Positions 12,175-23,455 of a stretch of 64,000 nucleotides of DNA are shown in pieces. The position numbers and the translations under genes were made by a program. Location of the stretch: the NCBI GenBank assembly GCA_028583605.1, contig CM053330.1, positions 27,540,598 to 27,604,597 on the forward strand. Reading direction: 5' to 3'. This DNA is from Dastarcus helophoroides. Its lineage: Eukaryota > Arthropoda > Insecta > Coleoptera > Bothrideridae. The notes under the pieces are model-generated. The model had not been told where the DNA came from and did no database searches. It saw nothing but the letters and a program-made list of their open reading frames with translations. Position 1 is the first letter of the stretch, and each line of letters begins with the position of its first letter.

Positions 12175-12520
12175 AATGTAGTTATAAAATTTGTATTAGT
12201 GATTGTGTAGGGAACTCTTAAGAAAAATATGATAATAAAAAGCGGCCACGATAATGAATCATACGCAGACAAGCGCTCTAGATGTTTTCGCAAGCAATAA
12301 GCCTTATCTGTACAAAGTTCTGTTCTAAAAACCGGAATGGTACCTATAAATACGCGGTCATCTTTTTCTGAATTAGTCAGTTGATTAGTCAAGTTAGTTA
12401 ATTAGCCAGATAGTGTGATAGTTAATTAAATTATAATTGTAGTGTTTTGGAATAAGTTTGAAATAAAGTGGTTACAATTCACGAAGTATAAATTTTCGAA
12501 CCGATAACTCGCAACAATAG
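12175..12520 (+). mobile_element. LTR-like repeat, copy A
   Basis: One of three copies (others at 14975-15300 and 53575-53935, both minus). Shared order: TTTGTATTAGTGATTGTGTA; a GCGGCC / GATAATGA / CATACG block; AAGCGATAA / CTTATCTGTAC; TTCTAAAA; a TATA box with CGCGGTC just after it; a TCAG/TAGTC-rich segment; a TGAATTATAATTGTAGTGTT block; and TTTTCGAACCGATAACTCGC. This layout (upstream region, TATA box, initiator-like TCAGT, terminal region) resembles a retrotransposon long terminal repeat. No gag-pol lies beside any copy, so they may be solo LTRs. I could not find a clear target-site duplication, so the exact ends are uncertain. Confidence 0.55.
12345..12352 (+). promoter_or_regulatory. 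TATA box of LTR-like copy A
   Basis: TATAAATA followed by CGCGGTC. The same string is conserved in all three copies, and a TCAGT initiator-like motif follows about 25 bp downstream (near 12376), which is normal TATA-to-start spacing. Confidence 0.5.
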
Positions 12521-12715
12521 TTTTTCCACTGAACAAGAGCTTAAACTGCTTACGTTCTTTTATCGATAACAAGTTTAAAACCATGTTGGGTTTGTCAAAG
12601 TGAGTGACTTTACCAAGGTATTTCGCTAAGAATGTAGAGGGGCCATATTCATCCGGATACTCATTCGTTCTTTGGGTTGTGTTGAATCGGTCTTAAATCC
12701 CAAACTGTTTTTAAA

Positions 12716-12785
12716 AAGGGACGCTAACAGGAATTGAACTTGGGCTTCTAAGTGAGCGAGCCTAATGCTGTACCAATCTACTGTG
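12716..12785 (-). other. tRNA-like sequence (tRNA-derived SINE or decayed tRNA)
   Basis: On the minus strand there is an A-box-like TAGATTGGTACAGCA, then a B-box GTTCAATTCC at about tRNA spacing, then GCGTCCC and a run of T that could end polymerase III transcription. The 5' flank does not supply GGGACGC to pair with the 3' end, so no acceptor stem forms and this is not a working tRNA gene. Confidence 0.4.
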
Positions 12786-14974
12786 TTCATTTGTTCATTT
12801 TTTGCTTAATACTGAATCTATCTCCTAAGCGAAACTAAATTACTGTTTAAAATCAAATTAAATACTCATTTCAATTACACAGAGCGGAATAAAGTCGTAT
12901 TAACTGCTGGTTTACTTTGGTTTACATTTTTAATTTAAAGTTTTTACAGGCTGCGTTGGCAATCAGAGAGAGAAAAACTTTATTTGCCAGCTTATAAAAG
13001 ACAACTTTTTAATGCGTTCTAATGAAGGAATTCCACTAAATCTCGTGAACGGGTTTTTCTAATTAAATTTGTTTGTGGTTTGAGCTAAGATGCCGATATG
13101 TCTGTTAGAGTAAAGAAAATTGATTTTCCTCTGGTAAAAAGTTGAGAGAAGTAATGCCAAGAATCCGGCTTGTCCCGAACGTAATATCAGTTGATTTCCT
13201 CTGATTAAGTAGTAAGCTATAAATTTAATGCGGCGGCGGCGAGGAGGAAGTTTAAATAGAGCATAAGTCACTTCGTAACATCAGAATCCAATCCTAATTT
13301 TTTTTTACAGAATTCTCTCTAAGGAGTCAATTTCTTGCAAGCTATTAATATTTTACAAAAATATTTTATTATTGTATGTCATGTTCTTACTTTATCATTT
13401 TTCTGAGATTCACCTTAAACATATTTTAACTTCTTTGAATTTACTACTTTTAACGTGAAATTTTTTATTTTTGACAGACAACGTTTCCGAAACAAATTTT
13501 TAGATCTAAACTGTTGTCAAAAAATCTAAAATTTTTAATGCTTTTCTTAAAATTTTAAACTTAATCTCTCACATTTAAGTTTAAAGCCAAGCTTTGGACA
13601 TAAACCACAGTCTTGAAAATTTTAAAAAATCTTTATTTCGATCTTGGATTTTTAATTTTTACGTCACGATTCAAAATTTAATTTCAAATTTTAAATTTTT
13701 TCTCAAAATTTTGAGTTTATAAACGAAATATTGTATTTTAAACCTTTTTCTCGAAATTGGGACTCATTGACATAGATTTTAAATCTGACTTTTTAAACCA
13801 AACGTCGAAACTGAAAGTGACTAGATTAAAGTTATAGTTTTGAAAATAAAACGACATTTGCAAAAATCTCGATTTTAGTTTTGATTTAATTTTGAACCAA
13901 AATTTTAACTTTTTCCTTGGTATTTTCAGTTTATAGTCAAAATATTAAAATTTCAGCGTTTTTTCATAATTGCGATACTTTAAGTATAGAATGGAATTCA
14001 TGAAATCTTGAAATTGATATTTTATTTATTTTATGAAAATTTGAAAATTTATTTTTGGTCAAAATATTGAAATTTTTTACTTTTTGACGTTTTAAGTTGA
14101 AATCTAAATTTTCAAAAAAATCATCAAACTTTTTAGCTTAGAATCAAAATTTGTCTGTTTTTTTTCCTCCATTAATAAACACCTTCAAAGCTCCTTTTAT
14201 AGAAGCGGAGCTTTTATGATAGAAAGTTGCCACAAAGACGACCTAATTTTCAGAAGCCGTGAAAAATCTGACAATGTACATCAAGAATTAATTTTAGTCC
14301 ACCTTAAATTTTATATGCACATAGTGATTCAGTTTAACTGAACTATCATGCCTAAAATTGAACAATTACTTAAAATATCCCCCTTTCATCAAACTAATTT
14401 AGCGCTCGCCAAATAAAAATAACAGTCAATGAAGAGGGAACATATCGGCCCACGAATTAAATGAAAGATTGCTGCTTATCCAATGCCGCCCCTCACCAAA
14501 CTCCTGCCCACTCCTAAGACAAATACCGTTATTATTTTTTTATCAAAGCCGTCGAAACGACAAAAGCTCTTCCCGATAATAACTTTTTACCTTGCCCGGC
14601 CTACAAACCAATTGATGAAGTGGATCTCATCCGAGCCATTGGCTTTTGCACAAATACCGTATATTCCTTTTATCTGGAGTTATGGGATGCGTTTATCTGA
14701 CCCAAATCTTGATTCACATCTTCTGAAAAAAAGTCGCCCCAAAGTCCGCGTGCGTCCTTCCAGCCGGCAATAAAAACAAGTTAAGTGTTATTTTGCGTTT
14801 TATTGTTCAGAGACGGGGTATAATTTGTCCCGTGTTCTTTTGGTATGTTTTATGGTTGTTCTCGTCCTTTGGCTATTTATGAATGGGACCATCTTACAGA
14901 CGAAAAGACTGGCGTGTTTGTTAGGTTTGAAATTTAGTTGCTACCTTCCTCTCTTTACTATACTGATGCTTGTT
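12786..14974. other. Non-coding, with an AT-rich A/T-run block at 13360-14160
   Basis: 13360-14160 is made of short A and T runs separated by short GTC/GAC/TTGA spacers. Similar blocks occur at 20.8-22.0, 27.1-29.3, 43.7-45.1, 52.3-53.5, 55.2-56.0 and 62.4-63.2 kb. The open frame at 14483-14773 has no recognisable motif. Confidence 0.45.
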
Positions 14975-15300
14975 ACCGATTCGATAATTAAAACTCGGTG
15001 AATTCAAACTTATTTCAGAACACAACAGTTATGATTCACGTAATTATCTGACTATTTGACTACCTGACTGACTTGAGGGAAAGACGACCGCGTATTTATA
15101 CCGTTCTGGCTTCTAGAACGGATCTCCGTACAGATCGGGCTCGAAGCCCGTACAGATAAGACTTATCGCTTGCGGAAAAGTCTAGAACGCTTATCTGCCG
15201 TATGATTCATTCTCGCAGCCGCTTCCCATTAACAAATATTTCCAGAGAGTTTCTTACACTACACAATCACTAATACAAATAATACAACTACTATATCAGT
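14975..15300 (-). mobile_element. LTR-like repeat, copy B
   Basis: Reverse orientation of the repeat at 12175-12520. It keeps the TATA box, the CTTATCTGTAC block and the AGTGATTGTGTA start region. It differs by a small insertion near 15131-15155 that contains a perfect hairpin, CGGGCTCGAAGCCCG. No retrotransposon coding region flanks it. Confidence 0.55.
15093..15100 (-). promoter_or_regulatory. TATA box of LTR-like copy B
   Basis: TATTTATA on the plus strand, that is TATAAATA on the minus strand, followed by the conserved CGCGGTC. Confidence 0.45.
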
Positions 15301-15530
15301 CATACTGACAATGATATGTTGCAGAAAAACAACTAAAGACTTCAACGATGAATGAACTAAATAAAATTTCTTGAAATATGAACATTCTAAAATTTCTTTG
15401 AATCTTTTTTAAACTCTGCGTTATAATCCCTTTGAGAAATATAAAAAAAAATTGTTTACCTCCGAGAAATTCAAGATTCTCGAAATATTCTAGAGTTTTC
15501 AAAGATTTATTTATTATGTTTAGCCTAGAG

Positions 15531-16085
15531 CAGGGGTTCTTAAAGTGCGGCCCGCGATATCGATACGATATATTATATTTTTATTTAAAAATAAATAAGT
15601 AAATAGTAAAATAAACAATAAATATTACAAGTGAAATATAATAAAATATTTTAATATTTTTAAAAAATTCTTACAGAACTTTAACCATAAGCGTTTGTAT
15701 TAATAAAATATTGTTTAGTTTATATAAAAAAAAAATAATTTTACATTTGTTTTTGTTAATAAATAATAGATTATTAGTTTGTAATACTTGTTGCTATAGT
15801 TAGAGTTCTGTATTTACAATAAGAGTGATTTTACTTTCGTGTTAATAAATTGTGTGATTTTATAATAATTCTTGTTACAGTTGAATAGATTCCAGTTATT
15901 TTTTTGTTTTACTAAATATATAATTAAACATTTATATTTATATTAAATTTAGTATACTAATAAAAAAAATAAGAAATAGTTAAATATATTTAAAACAAAA
16001 AAAAATCGTTGTTATTATTTTGATTTTATTCCGTTTTTTCCCGCCAAAAATTTCGGTAATATTAGAAAAACTTTGGGAACCCCTG
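15531..16085. mobile_element. hAT-type MITE, 555 bp
   Basis: Starts CAGGGGTTCTTAAAGT and ends with ACTTTGGGAACCCCTG, imperfect terminal inverted repeats typical of hAT elements (CAGGGG ends). It is flanked on both sides by the identical 8-bp duplication GCCTAGAG (15523-15530 and 16086-16093), the hAT hallmark. The interior is very AT-rich with no open frame, so it is non-autonomous. The perfect duplication suggests a fairly young insertion. Confidence 0.88.
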
Positions 16086-17254
16086 GCCTAGAGGATAGTT
16101 GGGTGGGTTCTAAACTAGTGTATGTTGCTTAAGGAGAACTAGAAACTTCGTGGTGTATGAAGTAAATAAAGATTCTTAAGTTTTTAAAAATCCTTTAATT
16201 CCTTTTGAGTTATAATCTTTTCGTAAAATATAAACGTTATTTAGCAAACATCAAATTTTTAAAAAATGTTATTTTACCAATATTTTTGTTTTTTTTTTGT
16301 TGTCATTAAAATTTTGACCCCTAAATTTTTAAGCTAAACTGAAAATATTATACCTTTTTAACTTTCAAATCAAGATTTCCGATTGTTTATCAAAATCATA
16401 ACTTTTTTTTAAAAACCTTAAAGAAAAATTTTATTGCACACCACGACCGTTAAACGTGGTTTGCTCTATTATTGAGAAATGACAAAAAATACGACTTTTC
16501 GCCATAAAAATGATTATACCGCGGGTAATTTTGCACCAAATCGGTTGTGACTTTTTGAATATATGAGAACTTTGTCTAGACGATGATACTATTTGTTACA
16601 TTTTTAAATTGCGATTAACTTGAAAATTCGTCTTTGAAAAGCGACTGTCAGTTTGTATAAATGCCTGTTATCACTCTATAAGTTGCAGTTCTTAACCAGT
16701 TTCTGGCATTTTTGTTTCTATCGATTTAGAATTTTGCAGAATAGAACCCTATTGATTTTGGCAATGATTGGTCAGCTAGTTTAAATTGTATTAAAGAAAA
16801 ACATAGTTTATCAAAGAAAAATTAAGCTTAGAAATATCTGTTTCTTTAAATTGTATAGATATTGTAGATCAAGTTCCTGTCTTAAGTACAGTATAAAAGG
16901 ATAAGACGTAATTCGCCTTCATTTTTAATGAAAATTAATTTAACGAAAAGATTTTTTCTTTTTATTTCATAGAGATTGTTTTGTGCTTTTTGTTCAAATG
17001 ACTACTTTATTATGACAAACGTGTCAAAAATGACACATCAAGTTTTTATTTCGGCGGGGTGCAGTTGTCTTCCGTTTACCTGAGTGCAAAAAGGGTCAGG
17101 GTGCAGTTGTTTCCCATAGCCGCAATCCCCATCAAGTTGGTAATTATTAACCCAAACCTCGTAGTGTGAGTGAATTACCTGACGACAAACAGGTATGATG
17201 TAAGAAAAAGTTTGGTTGAAACAAACAGAATAACAGGAGTTGAATAAAATTATA
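16086..17254. other. Non-coding stretch
   Basis: No gene recognised. A GTGCAGTTGT motif occurs twice (near 17060 and 17101), each beside a TTCC/TTTCCC string, and may mark the end of an unidentified element. Confidence 0.35.
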
Positions 17255-19486
17255 CAGGGTGTTACAAAAGTCCGGGCCGCTACTTCAGGAGCATATTCTA
17301 CACATTAAAATATGAAAAATGTTGAAATACATTTTTTTCTTTAAATTGCCTCCTAACGGAGATATGACCATTTAAAGATGGCGCCCCTAAAGTGGTTTTT
17401 TTACTACAAAAAGTTAACGGTTAGTAGCAAAGTCATGAAATTGGGCAAGCAGTTAAAGAATTGGATTAGGCATATTCTCATGTAACATATTTTTTAAATA
17501 AGCAGTAGCGTGGTGTGTAGGGGGTTGCCCGCGATTATTTTTTGCCGTAACTTTTTGTATTGCAATATTTCGACACAAAAGTGCCATAATCGTAAAAAGC
17601 AATATTTTTCATACAAAAAAGGTACTCTTTCTCAAAGTCGCTAAAAGTAACCGTTTCCGAGAAAAAAGCGTTTAAACAAAATTGTTGCATTTATTAGAAT
17701 TCGTTTTGCAAATTTCTAATTTATCCACTACTAACTGCATTGATATAAAAATAGTACAAAATTAAGAAAAAAAAATCAAAGCAAGTGTTCGAAATTACTG
17801 CCCCCTGCAGCAATACATTGCTCGGCTCGTCTTCTAAGGGAACTCCTTACTCTTTCGCAAATGCCTTGTGTATTGTGAATCTGGTTGAACCCATTTTCAA
17901 TTCGTTCACGAAGATCATTGATATTGTCAACTGGTGTGGAGTAGACGATCTGCTTTAGATGTCCCCATAAGTAGAAATCGAGTGGGTTGAGGTCAGGAGA
18001 CCTAGCTGGCCATGGTATCGGACCTCCTCGACCTATCCATCGTTGATGATAGTTGTTATTCAAAAATTCCCTAGCAACTGCACTAAAATGGGCAGGTGCC
18101 CCATCGTGCATTATCCACATTCGCTGTCTTGTTATGAGTGGAACATTTTCAAGTAACACGGGTAACTCTGTTTGCAAAAAATGTCTATATGATGCTCCTG
18201 TTAACCTATGAGGTAAAAAAAAACGGTCCAATTATAGAGTCCCCTATTATTCCTCCCCAAATGTTAAGTGAAAAATGTTGCTGATGTCTCGACTGAATAA
18301 CTGCATTGGGATTTTCAACTTGCCACTGATGCATGTTGTGAAAGTTAAGTATCCCGTTTCTGGTAAAACCCGCTTCGTCCGTAAATAATATGAGCGATGG
18401 AAAATTCTCATTTTCAGCGATCTTATGCAATAGCCAGTTGCAAAATTCTATTCTTGGAGGATAATCTGTAGCAAGTAACCCTTGCACTCTTTAAAAATGA
18501 TAGGGGTAAAATTGGTAAAATTTCAAAATTCGCCAGATAGTTACGTGATTTACTCCTTCGGCTAAAGCAAGTTGTCTAGTGCTGACACATGGATCTTCTT
18601 CAACTCGCTGAAGCACACGCTCCTCTAAATTAGCAACTTCTGCGTTTGGCCTTCCAACACGTTCGCCTTTGAAAACAAAATTTCCTGTTTCACATAAACG
18701 AGCATGAATTTTCTGGAACAATTTTTCTCCTGGTAGGTGTCTATTAGGAAAACGTTCAGCATAAAGCCGTCTTGCTTCAGCACGATTACAATTTGCAAGC
18801 CCGTACATTAAATGCATATCGGCCATTTCTTGATTTGAATAGTCCATTTTATCAAAATAATGAAAAGTTAAAAAACTACTACACTTACTATTGACAACAA
18901 AAACTGCTAAAGTTTACAGCTTACGACCAAATTTTATCAGTGACACAACGTCAATCTCTGGCAGATATTGTCAAGTACAATAGTTTTTTTACGATCAGTT
19001 TGCATGACCAACTTATTTTTTCTTATACAAATTAGTTAGAATTTCGAAGACGGGATAGGATTATTTAAACGCCTTTTTCCCGGAAACGGTTACTTTTAGC
19101 GACTTTGAGAAAGAGTACCTTTTTTGTATAAAAAATGTTGCTTTTTACGATTATGGCACTTTGTGTCGAAATATTACAATACAAAAAAGTTACTGCAAAA
19201 AAATAATCGCGGGCAACCCCCCACACACCACGCTACTGCTTATTTAAAAAATATGTTACATGAGAATATGCCTGATCCAATTCTTTAACTGCTTGCCCAA
19301 TTTCATGACTTTGCTACTAACCGTTAACTTTTTGTAGTAAAAAAACCACTTTAGGGGCGCCATCTTTAAATGGTCATATCTCCGTTAGAAGGCAATTTAA
19401 AGAAAAAAATGTATTTCAACATTTTTCATATTTTAATGTGTAGAATATGCTCCTGAAGTAGCGGCCCGGACTTTTGTAACACCCTG
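17255..19486 (-). mobile_element. Mariner-superfamily (DD41D, rosa-like) transposon, nearly complete
   Basis: 2,232 bp flanked by TA on both sides (17253-17254 and 19487-19488), the target duplication of the IS630-Tc1-mariner superfamily. The ends read CAGGGTGTTACAAAAGT. The terminal inverted repeats are unusually long: about 423 bp each (17255-17677 and 19064-19486), nearly identical by eye. A transposase frame lies between them on the minus strand (17776-18847). High similarity of the arms and light damage to the transposase imply recent activity. Confidence 0.9.
17776..18847 (-). pseudogene. DDE transposase of the DD41D element, one stop and one frameshift
   Basis: It would be about 356 residues. 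The start is the ATG at 18845-18847. The N-terminal ~110 residues form a helix-turn-helix region (start MDYSNQEMADMHLMYG, later PCVSTRQLALAEGVNHVTIW). Catalytic motifs follow: TDEAGF, HDGAPAH and SPDLNPLDFYLWG. Forty-one residues separate the second Asp from the last Asp (PLD), giving a DD41D spacing, which I recall for rosa-type elements. Damage is minor: an in-frame TAA at 18488-18493, and a one-base slip within a run of nine T around 18215-18225. Enzyme role: cut-and-paste DNA transposition at TA sites. As it stands it cannot make a full protein. Confidence 0.88.
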
Positions 19487-19621
19487 TATATAGTTTCAGC
19501 TATACTTCTATTTATAGGTACCTGAAAGTCTGTCGTTATACTGATTGGCATAAAGATCGGCTGAAATTTGAAGCATTCTTCTTTTCAGTATTGATATGCT
19601 ATTTTATAATTAAATTGTTGT

Positions 19622-19930
19622 TTATTTGGCAACAACAAAATCAGGGGTATAATGGCCATTATCCATCTCATGGATAGTGAAAAGCTGTAGAAAGTGTTTT
19701 GGGCAATATGAAAATGTGTCATTGACGTAGAAATCTTTCAATGTTGAGGCAAACTTTAAGTTTTCCTGACATGAAAACATCACAATATTGTTGGCGCCAT
19801 CATTTTTAACAAGAAACATTTTCCCTTGTTGGTTATTAATTGTAATTCTTTCAAAATCGTATCAAATTCTGATATACTTTTTGGAACTTTTGAGCGTTTA
19901 AATGCTCTCACCTTGTAAATGTGTTTTATT
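19622..19930 (-). pseudogene. MULE/FLYWCH-type transposase fragment
   Basis: The minus-strand reading from about 19920 gives KVPKSISEFDTILKELQLI, then after a one-base slip near 19820 FLVKNDGANNIVMFSCQENL, DFYVNDTFSYCPKHFLQLFT and IHEMDNGHYTP. The xxFYVDGTFSYCPKxFxQLxTIHGxxxxxYxPLV pattern is the start of the MULE transposase core (first catalytic Asp in VDGTF, here changed to VNDTF). The C-terminal part is missing. It sits right beside the DD41D element without a clear boundary. Non-functional fragment. Confidence 0.7.
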
Positions 19931-20163
19931 ATCCTCAGCACATTATGAGCTGTTATAGTACCAACGTTGCTTTTTTGAGTTTTCTTCTAATTAGCTTTAA
20001 AAATCGTTTATCGTTTCTTTTTCCCATTATTTTTTCTTGCAATATGATAAGAAATTGTGACACAACGACGTGTACGATTGGATGCGCGTTCGGGTGCGGC
20101 CGATCACGCACGAAGTGAATATTCTTAGTATATAAGGCTTAATTTTAAGATTAGATGTTAGTT

Positions 20164-20300
20164 TCTCTCTGAGGATGACAGCTTGGCTGTCGAAACGCGT
20201 TAGAGCAACCTTTGTTGTGTTTTTTAATCTTTCTTGTTTTCAGGGGACAAGGTTTGTGTTTTAATTTTTGAAGAAAACCAAAGACCAGTCCGTTCCATCA
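20164..20300 (+). repeat. Dispersed repeat end, copy 2
   Basis: Contains GACAGCTTGGCTGTCGAAAC, then GCAACCTTTGTTGTGTTTTT, a pyrimidine tract ending in CAG, and GGGACAAG. The same unit occurs in the palindrome at 10454-10592 and on the minus strand at 52176-52296. It abuts a LINE fragment of opposite orientation at about 20305. Confidence 0.6.
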
Positions 20301-20305
20301 AAAAA

Positions 20306-20830
20306 ATTTTGGTGTTGGTTATATGTTCTGTCCAAGATACCTTCAGCAATCTCCTGTACAGCCACATTTCATACGATTCGATCCTTTTTATTGTGGCTTC
20401 CGTTAGCGTCCATGATTTCACTCCATACAGCAGTACTGAGAATACTTAGCATCTCAACATCCTGATTTTGGTAGTCATCTTTAGGCCTCGGCTTTTAAAG
20501 ATTGATGACATTTTAATGAACACACTTCTGCCTTTCTCAATTCTGTACTTAATTTCTTGCGAGTGGTCCCATTAATCGTTGATGGTGAAGCCCAGGTATG
20601 TGTATTTGTTTACTCTTTGTATCGTTCCACATTCCAGTCTCAACTGTGTTATATCGTTGATGTTTTTGCTTATGATAATGTATTTGGTTTTATCGGTGTT
20701 AATGTCAAGTCCATATCTTTCGCTGCAGGATACTATTCTGTTCATTATTTGCTGTAGATCTGCATATTGTCAGTGAATATTACTGTATCATCGACATATC
20801 TAATATTATTCAGCTTTTGTCCAAATTTCA
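20306..20830 (-). pseudogene. RTE-like LINE reverse transcriptase fragment
   Basis: The minus strand begins at the catalytic box, LNNIRYVDDTVIFTDNMQI (YVDD at 20787-20798). It runs through a DKTKYIIISKN block, then a KYTYLGF thumb motif and FKSRGLKMTTKIRMLRCYVF, and ends SWTLTEATIKRIESYEMWLY / RRLLKVSWTEHITN. This order is usual for RTE-like non-LTR retrotransposons of insects. Frame breaks occur. Both ends are truncated: upstream by the A/T-run block after 20830, downstream by the repeat at 20164-20300. Confidence 0.75.
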
Positions 20831-22195
20831 AAATTTTTAGAAAATGTTGATTTGATCTTTCTGAAATAAGTACATTTTTTTCTGCCTTGCAGTTTTTATA
20901 GTTTATTATTATTATTTTTTGTTAAAAATTTTGACTTCAAACTTTTTTTTTCCAAAATTGTTCTTTTTTCTCTAAATTTAAACAGTATTTCTAAATGTCA
21001 ACTTATTTCTATAATTTGGAATTTAAAATACTGAAAATTTCGGATTCAAACAACGAACTGTGTTTGGAATTAACATATTCCACTTTTTGCTCAGAAGTTC
21101 AAATTTCTTAAAAAGTGTGCGTATTGAAAAGAATAAATAGGCACTAAACTTTTTGAAAATAGGTCCAAATCATGTATAAAAAGGCAAAAAACAAGCGAAA
21201 TTAAAATTTAGGCAATAAAGCACGAAAAACATGGTGAAAGGGTAGGATCATAGGATTTTACCTAAATTTCGGTCTCTAGTTATTATTAATTTACATTTCT
21301 TGAAAGCTTGAAGGTTCTTCTTGTTAGTATGATGGACTAAATTTCAATTTTATTGCTTTGTTTTATTAAATGCATAATTGTGCCTAAATCCTACAGAAGT
21401 GTATCATAAATATTCTTGAGAAAACCCATAGAAAAGGATAAATCGGCACGAAAATTTTGTAAAAAATTTTAAATTAAATTTAAATAAATTAAAATGCAAA
21501 AAAGAAGCGAAATTCAAATTTAGGCAGTAAGGCTTGAAAAACGTCGAAAAAGGTGAAAAGGTAGGTTCATAGAATTTTACCTAAAATTCGGCCCTTACCA
21601 ATAATATCTAAGATAAAGACAAACAAATTTGATTACTTTTTTACCATTTGTCTGTAATTGTAATTTTAAAGACGTAAATATCTAAAATGGTTAGATTAAC
21701 ATCTTCAAAACTACTTGAATTGTAAGTATTTTTAAAAGATCAAAATTTCTTTTGTAAAGACAATGCGAGAAATGTATAAAATTTACCTTGAAGGTATCTT
21801 TAAATATGATAGATTCGGTTCCAAAATGCCTTCGGTTAAACCTTACTAATTTGTATATAATTGTAAAACTAGACGTAGTAACAAAGGTCCAAAATTATGA
21901 GAGTAACACCTTTAAAATATGGCTTCAATTATATACTTTAAAGCTGAAGATTTGACAAAGAAGTAATTTTTAAATATTATTTGACAAATCTTTAAAACAT
22001 CGTTCGAACTTCTCTTCTTCTTCACGTGTCATGCCCTCCGAGAGCGTTGACGATCAGTTGCATAACTTTAACTTTGTCTGTAGCTTTGCTAAATAGAGAT
22101 GTTGTGGACAAACCATATCACTGATGTAGATTCTTAAACCATGATGTTTTGCGGCGGCTCGGACTACGTCTGCCATTTTGGTAACATTTCTTAGC
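20831..22195. other. AT-rich A/T-run block with an internal duplication
   Basis: No coding sequence. Two imperfect copies of a ~180-bp unit lie about 305 bp apart (21115-21300 and 21420-21600); both run from an AAAAGAATAAAT-like start through AGCGAAATT, GGTGAAA and GGTAGG to TTTTACCTAAA and TTCGG. At 22020-22190 the sequence is less AT-rich and may be the decayed 3' end of a LINE, but I cannot confirm it. Confidence 0.45.
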
Positions 22196-22670
22196 ATTCG
22201 AGTTGACAAGATCTAGCAAGATCAAAACCGGTCTTTAATTTCCAAACTTCGAATCTAATAAATGTTCAAACCTATTGGTCTGTGCATTAGAATTCTTGTC
22301 TTCTGGGTACTTTCCTAGAGAGCAACCGCTTCGCTAGGAGACAGTGTTTCACTTGTTGGTAGTTCAGCTACCTATGATTTACTATACTCGCCTGGAGGGT
22401 TGCATGAATTTGCAGTCAAGGTTGTATTGTTCTTGCATACGACATTGCTGGCGATGGCCATAGTTTTCTCCATAGACCAATAGGTGGCGGTAGTCTGATA
22501 GTCACACGTTTGACGTTCGTTGATTCTTTAGTACTTATTTGTCAGAACATTTGTTAGTATTCGAGTTGGATATACCAAATTGATGAGATCTAACAAGATC
22601 GAAATCGATCTATGGTTTCCAAACTTCGAATTTAATAAATGTTCAAACTTACTGGTCTGTGCATTAAAAT
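22196..22670 (+). repeat. Direct repeat pair, ~105 bp, 365 bp apart
   Basis: 22196-22300 and 22561-22670 share CGAGTTG, a GAGATCTA / ACAAGATCGAAA stretch, GTTTCCAAACTTCGAAT, TAATAAATGTTCAAAC and GGTCTGTGCATTA. The interior (22300-22560) is GC-normal with no recognised gene. A tandem duplication is the simplest reading; a very small LTR-like element cannot be excluded. Confidence 0.6.
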
Positions 22671-23455
22671 GTATTTTCACTATAAAATAGATTTTTTAAA
22701 CAAGAGCAAATGATTAAGTTTGGGATCCCATAAGCCCATATATGTATCTAGACAGGCTAGTAGTAAATCAACTGGGAGGGTTCTAAAACAGCGATATTAC
22801 ACTTACGCATAAGACAATAAAACATCTATGGGGTTCTGGAACATGTCAGTGTGACATAAATGATCTCTAAGTGTAGGAAAAATAAGTTACTCTCTTTAAA
22901 ATGTGTGCACACAAAGTTTCACAGATTCGTTTTTTCACTTACTTTGGGTAATGATACCTAATTAAAATGTAAACCAAAACTTTTTTGCGCGGAATACATT
23001 CCACCAAATAATTCTATTGATTATCGCTTCATTTAAAGAATTTTTTTCTGTTCTCTTTGCTTTTTTAGCGTTTAAATTACCCATCTGTTTTTTTAAATGT
23101 GCAGGAAATCAGTACCAAGTTTCTTGATTTCTGGTATAGTTTTTGGGGGATGATGATTTTTTTGTTTAAATATATCCCTAATACTATTCATGTTTTGGAG
23201 AATTTTCACATGTATGTATCTAATGTTGTAAATGCGTAACAAAAACTTTATTAGGCATACTTAACGTAGTGCAAATATGTCACCTGAATTATTTTCCTGG
23301 AACCGTTATTTGCTTCGAATCTCTGGAATTTAAATTTCTCGCGATTGTCCCGTCGACATATTTTGCTCCATTCCAGGAAAATTCGGTTTGATTTGTTTAT
23401 TTTCCATGCAAACTTCATCCACCCCTCGGCTCTAACGATTGCGTTTTTGTTACAG
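22671..23455 (+). other. Intron upstream of the Sidestep-like exon
   Basis: No exon or repeat recognised. It ends with a T-rich tract and TTACAG, the 3' splice site of the exon at 23456. Confidence 0.5.

Noticed and set aside
12117..12392. 91-codon minus-strand frame across LTR-like copy A
   Set aside because: It runs antisense through the LTR-like repeat and is not kept in copies B and C.
12175..12520. Complete LTR retrotransposon between copies A and B or B and C
   Set aside because: Copies A and B are in opposite orientation, and no gag, protease, reverse transcriptase or integrase motif lies between any pair in a suitable direction.
12716..12785. Working tRNA gene on the minus strand
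   Set aside because: The A and B boxes are plausible, but the 5' sequence cannot pair with the 3' end, so no cloverleaf forms.
14483..14773. 96-codon plus-strand frame
   Set aside because: Proline/serine-rich with no motif, and no intron signals beside it. Most likely chance in a GC-normal patch.
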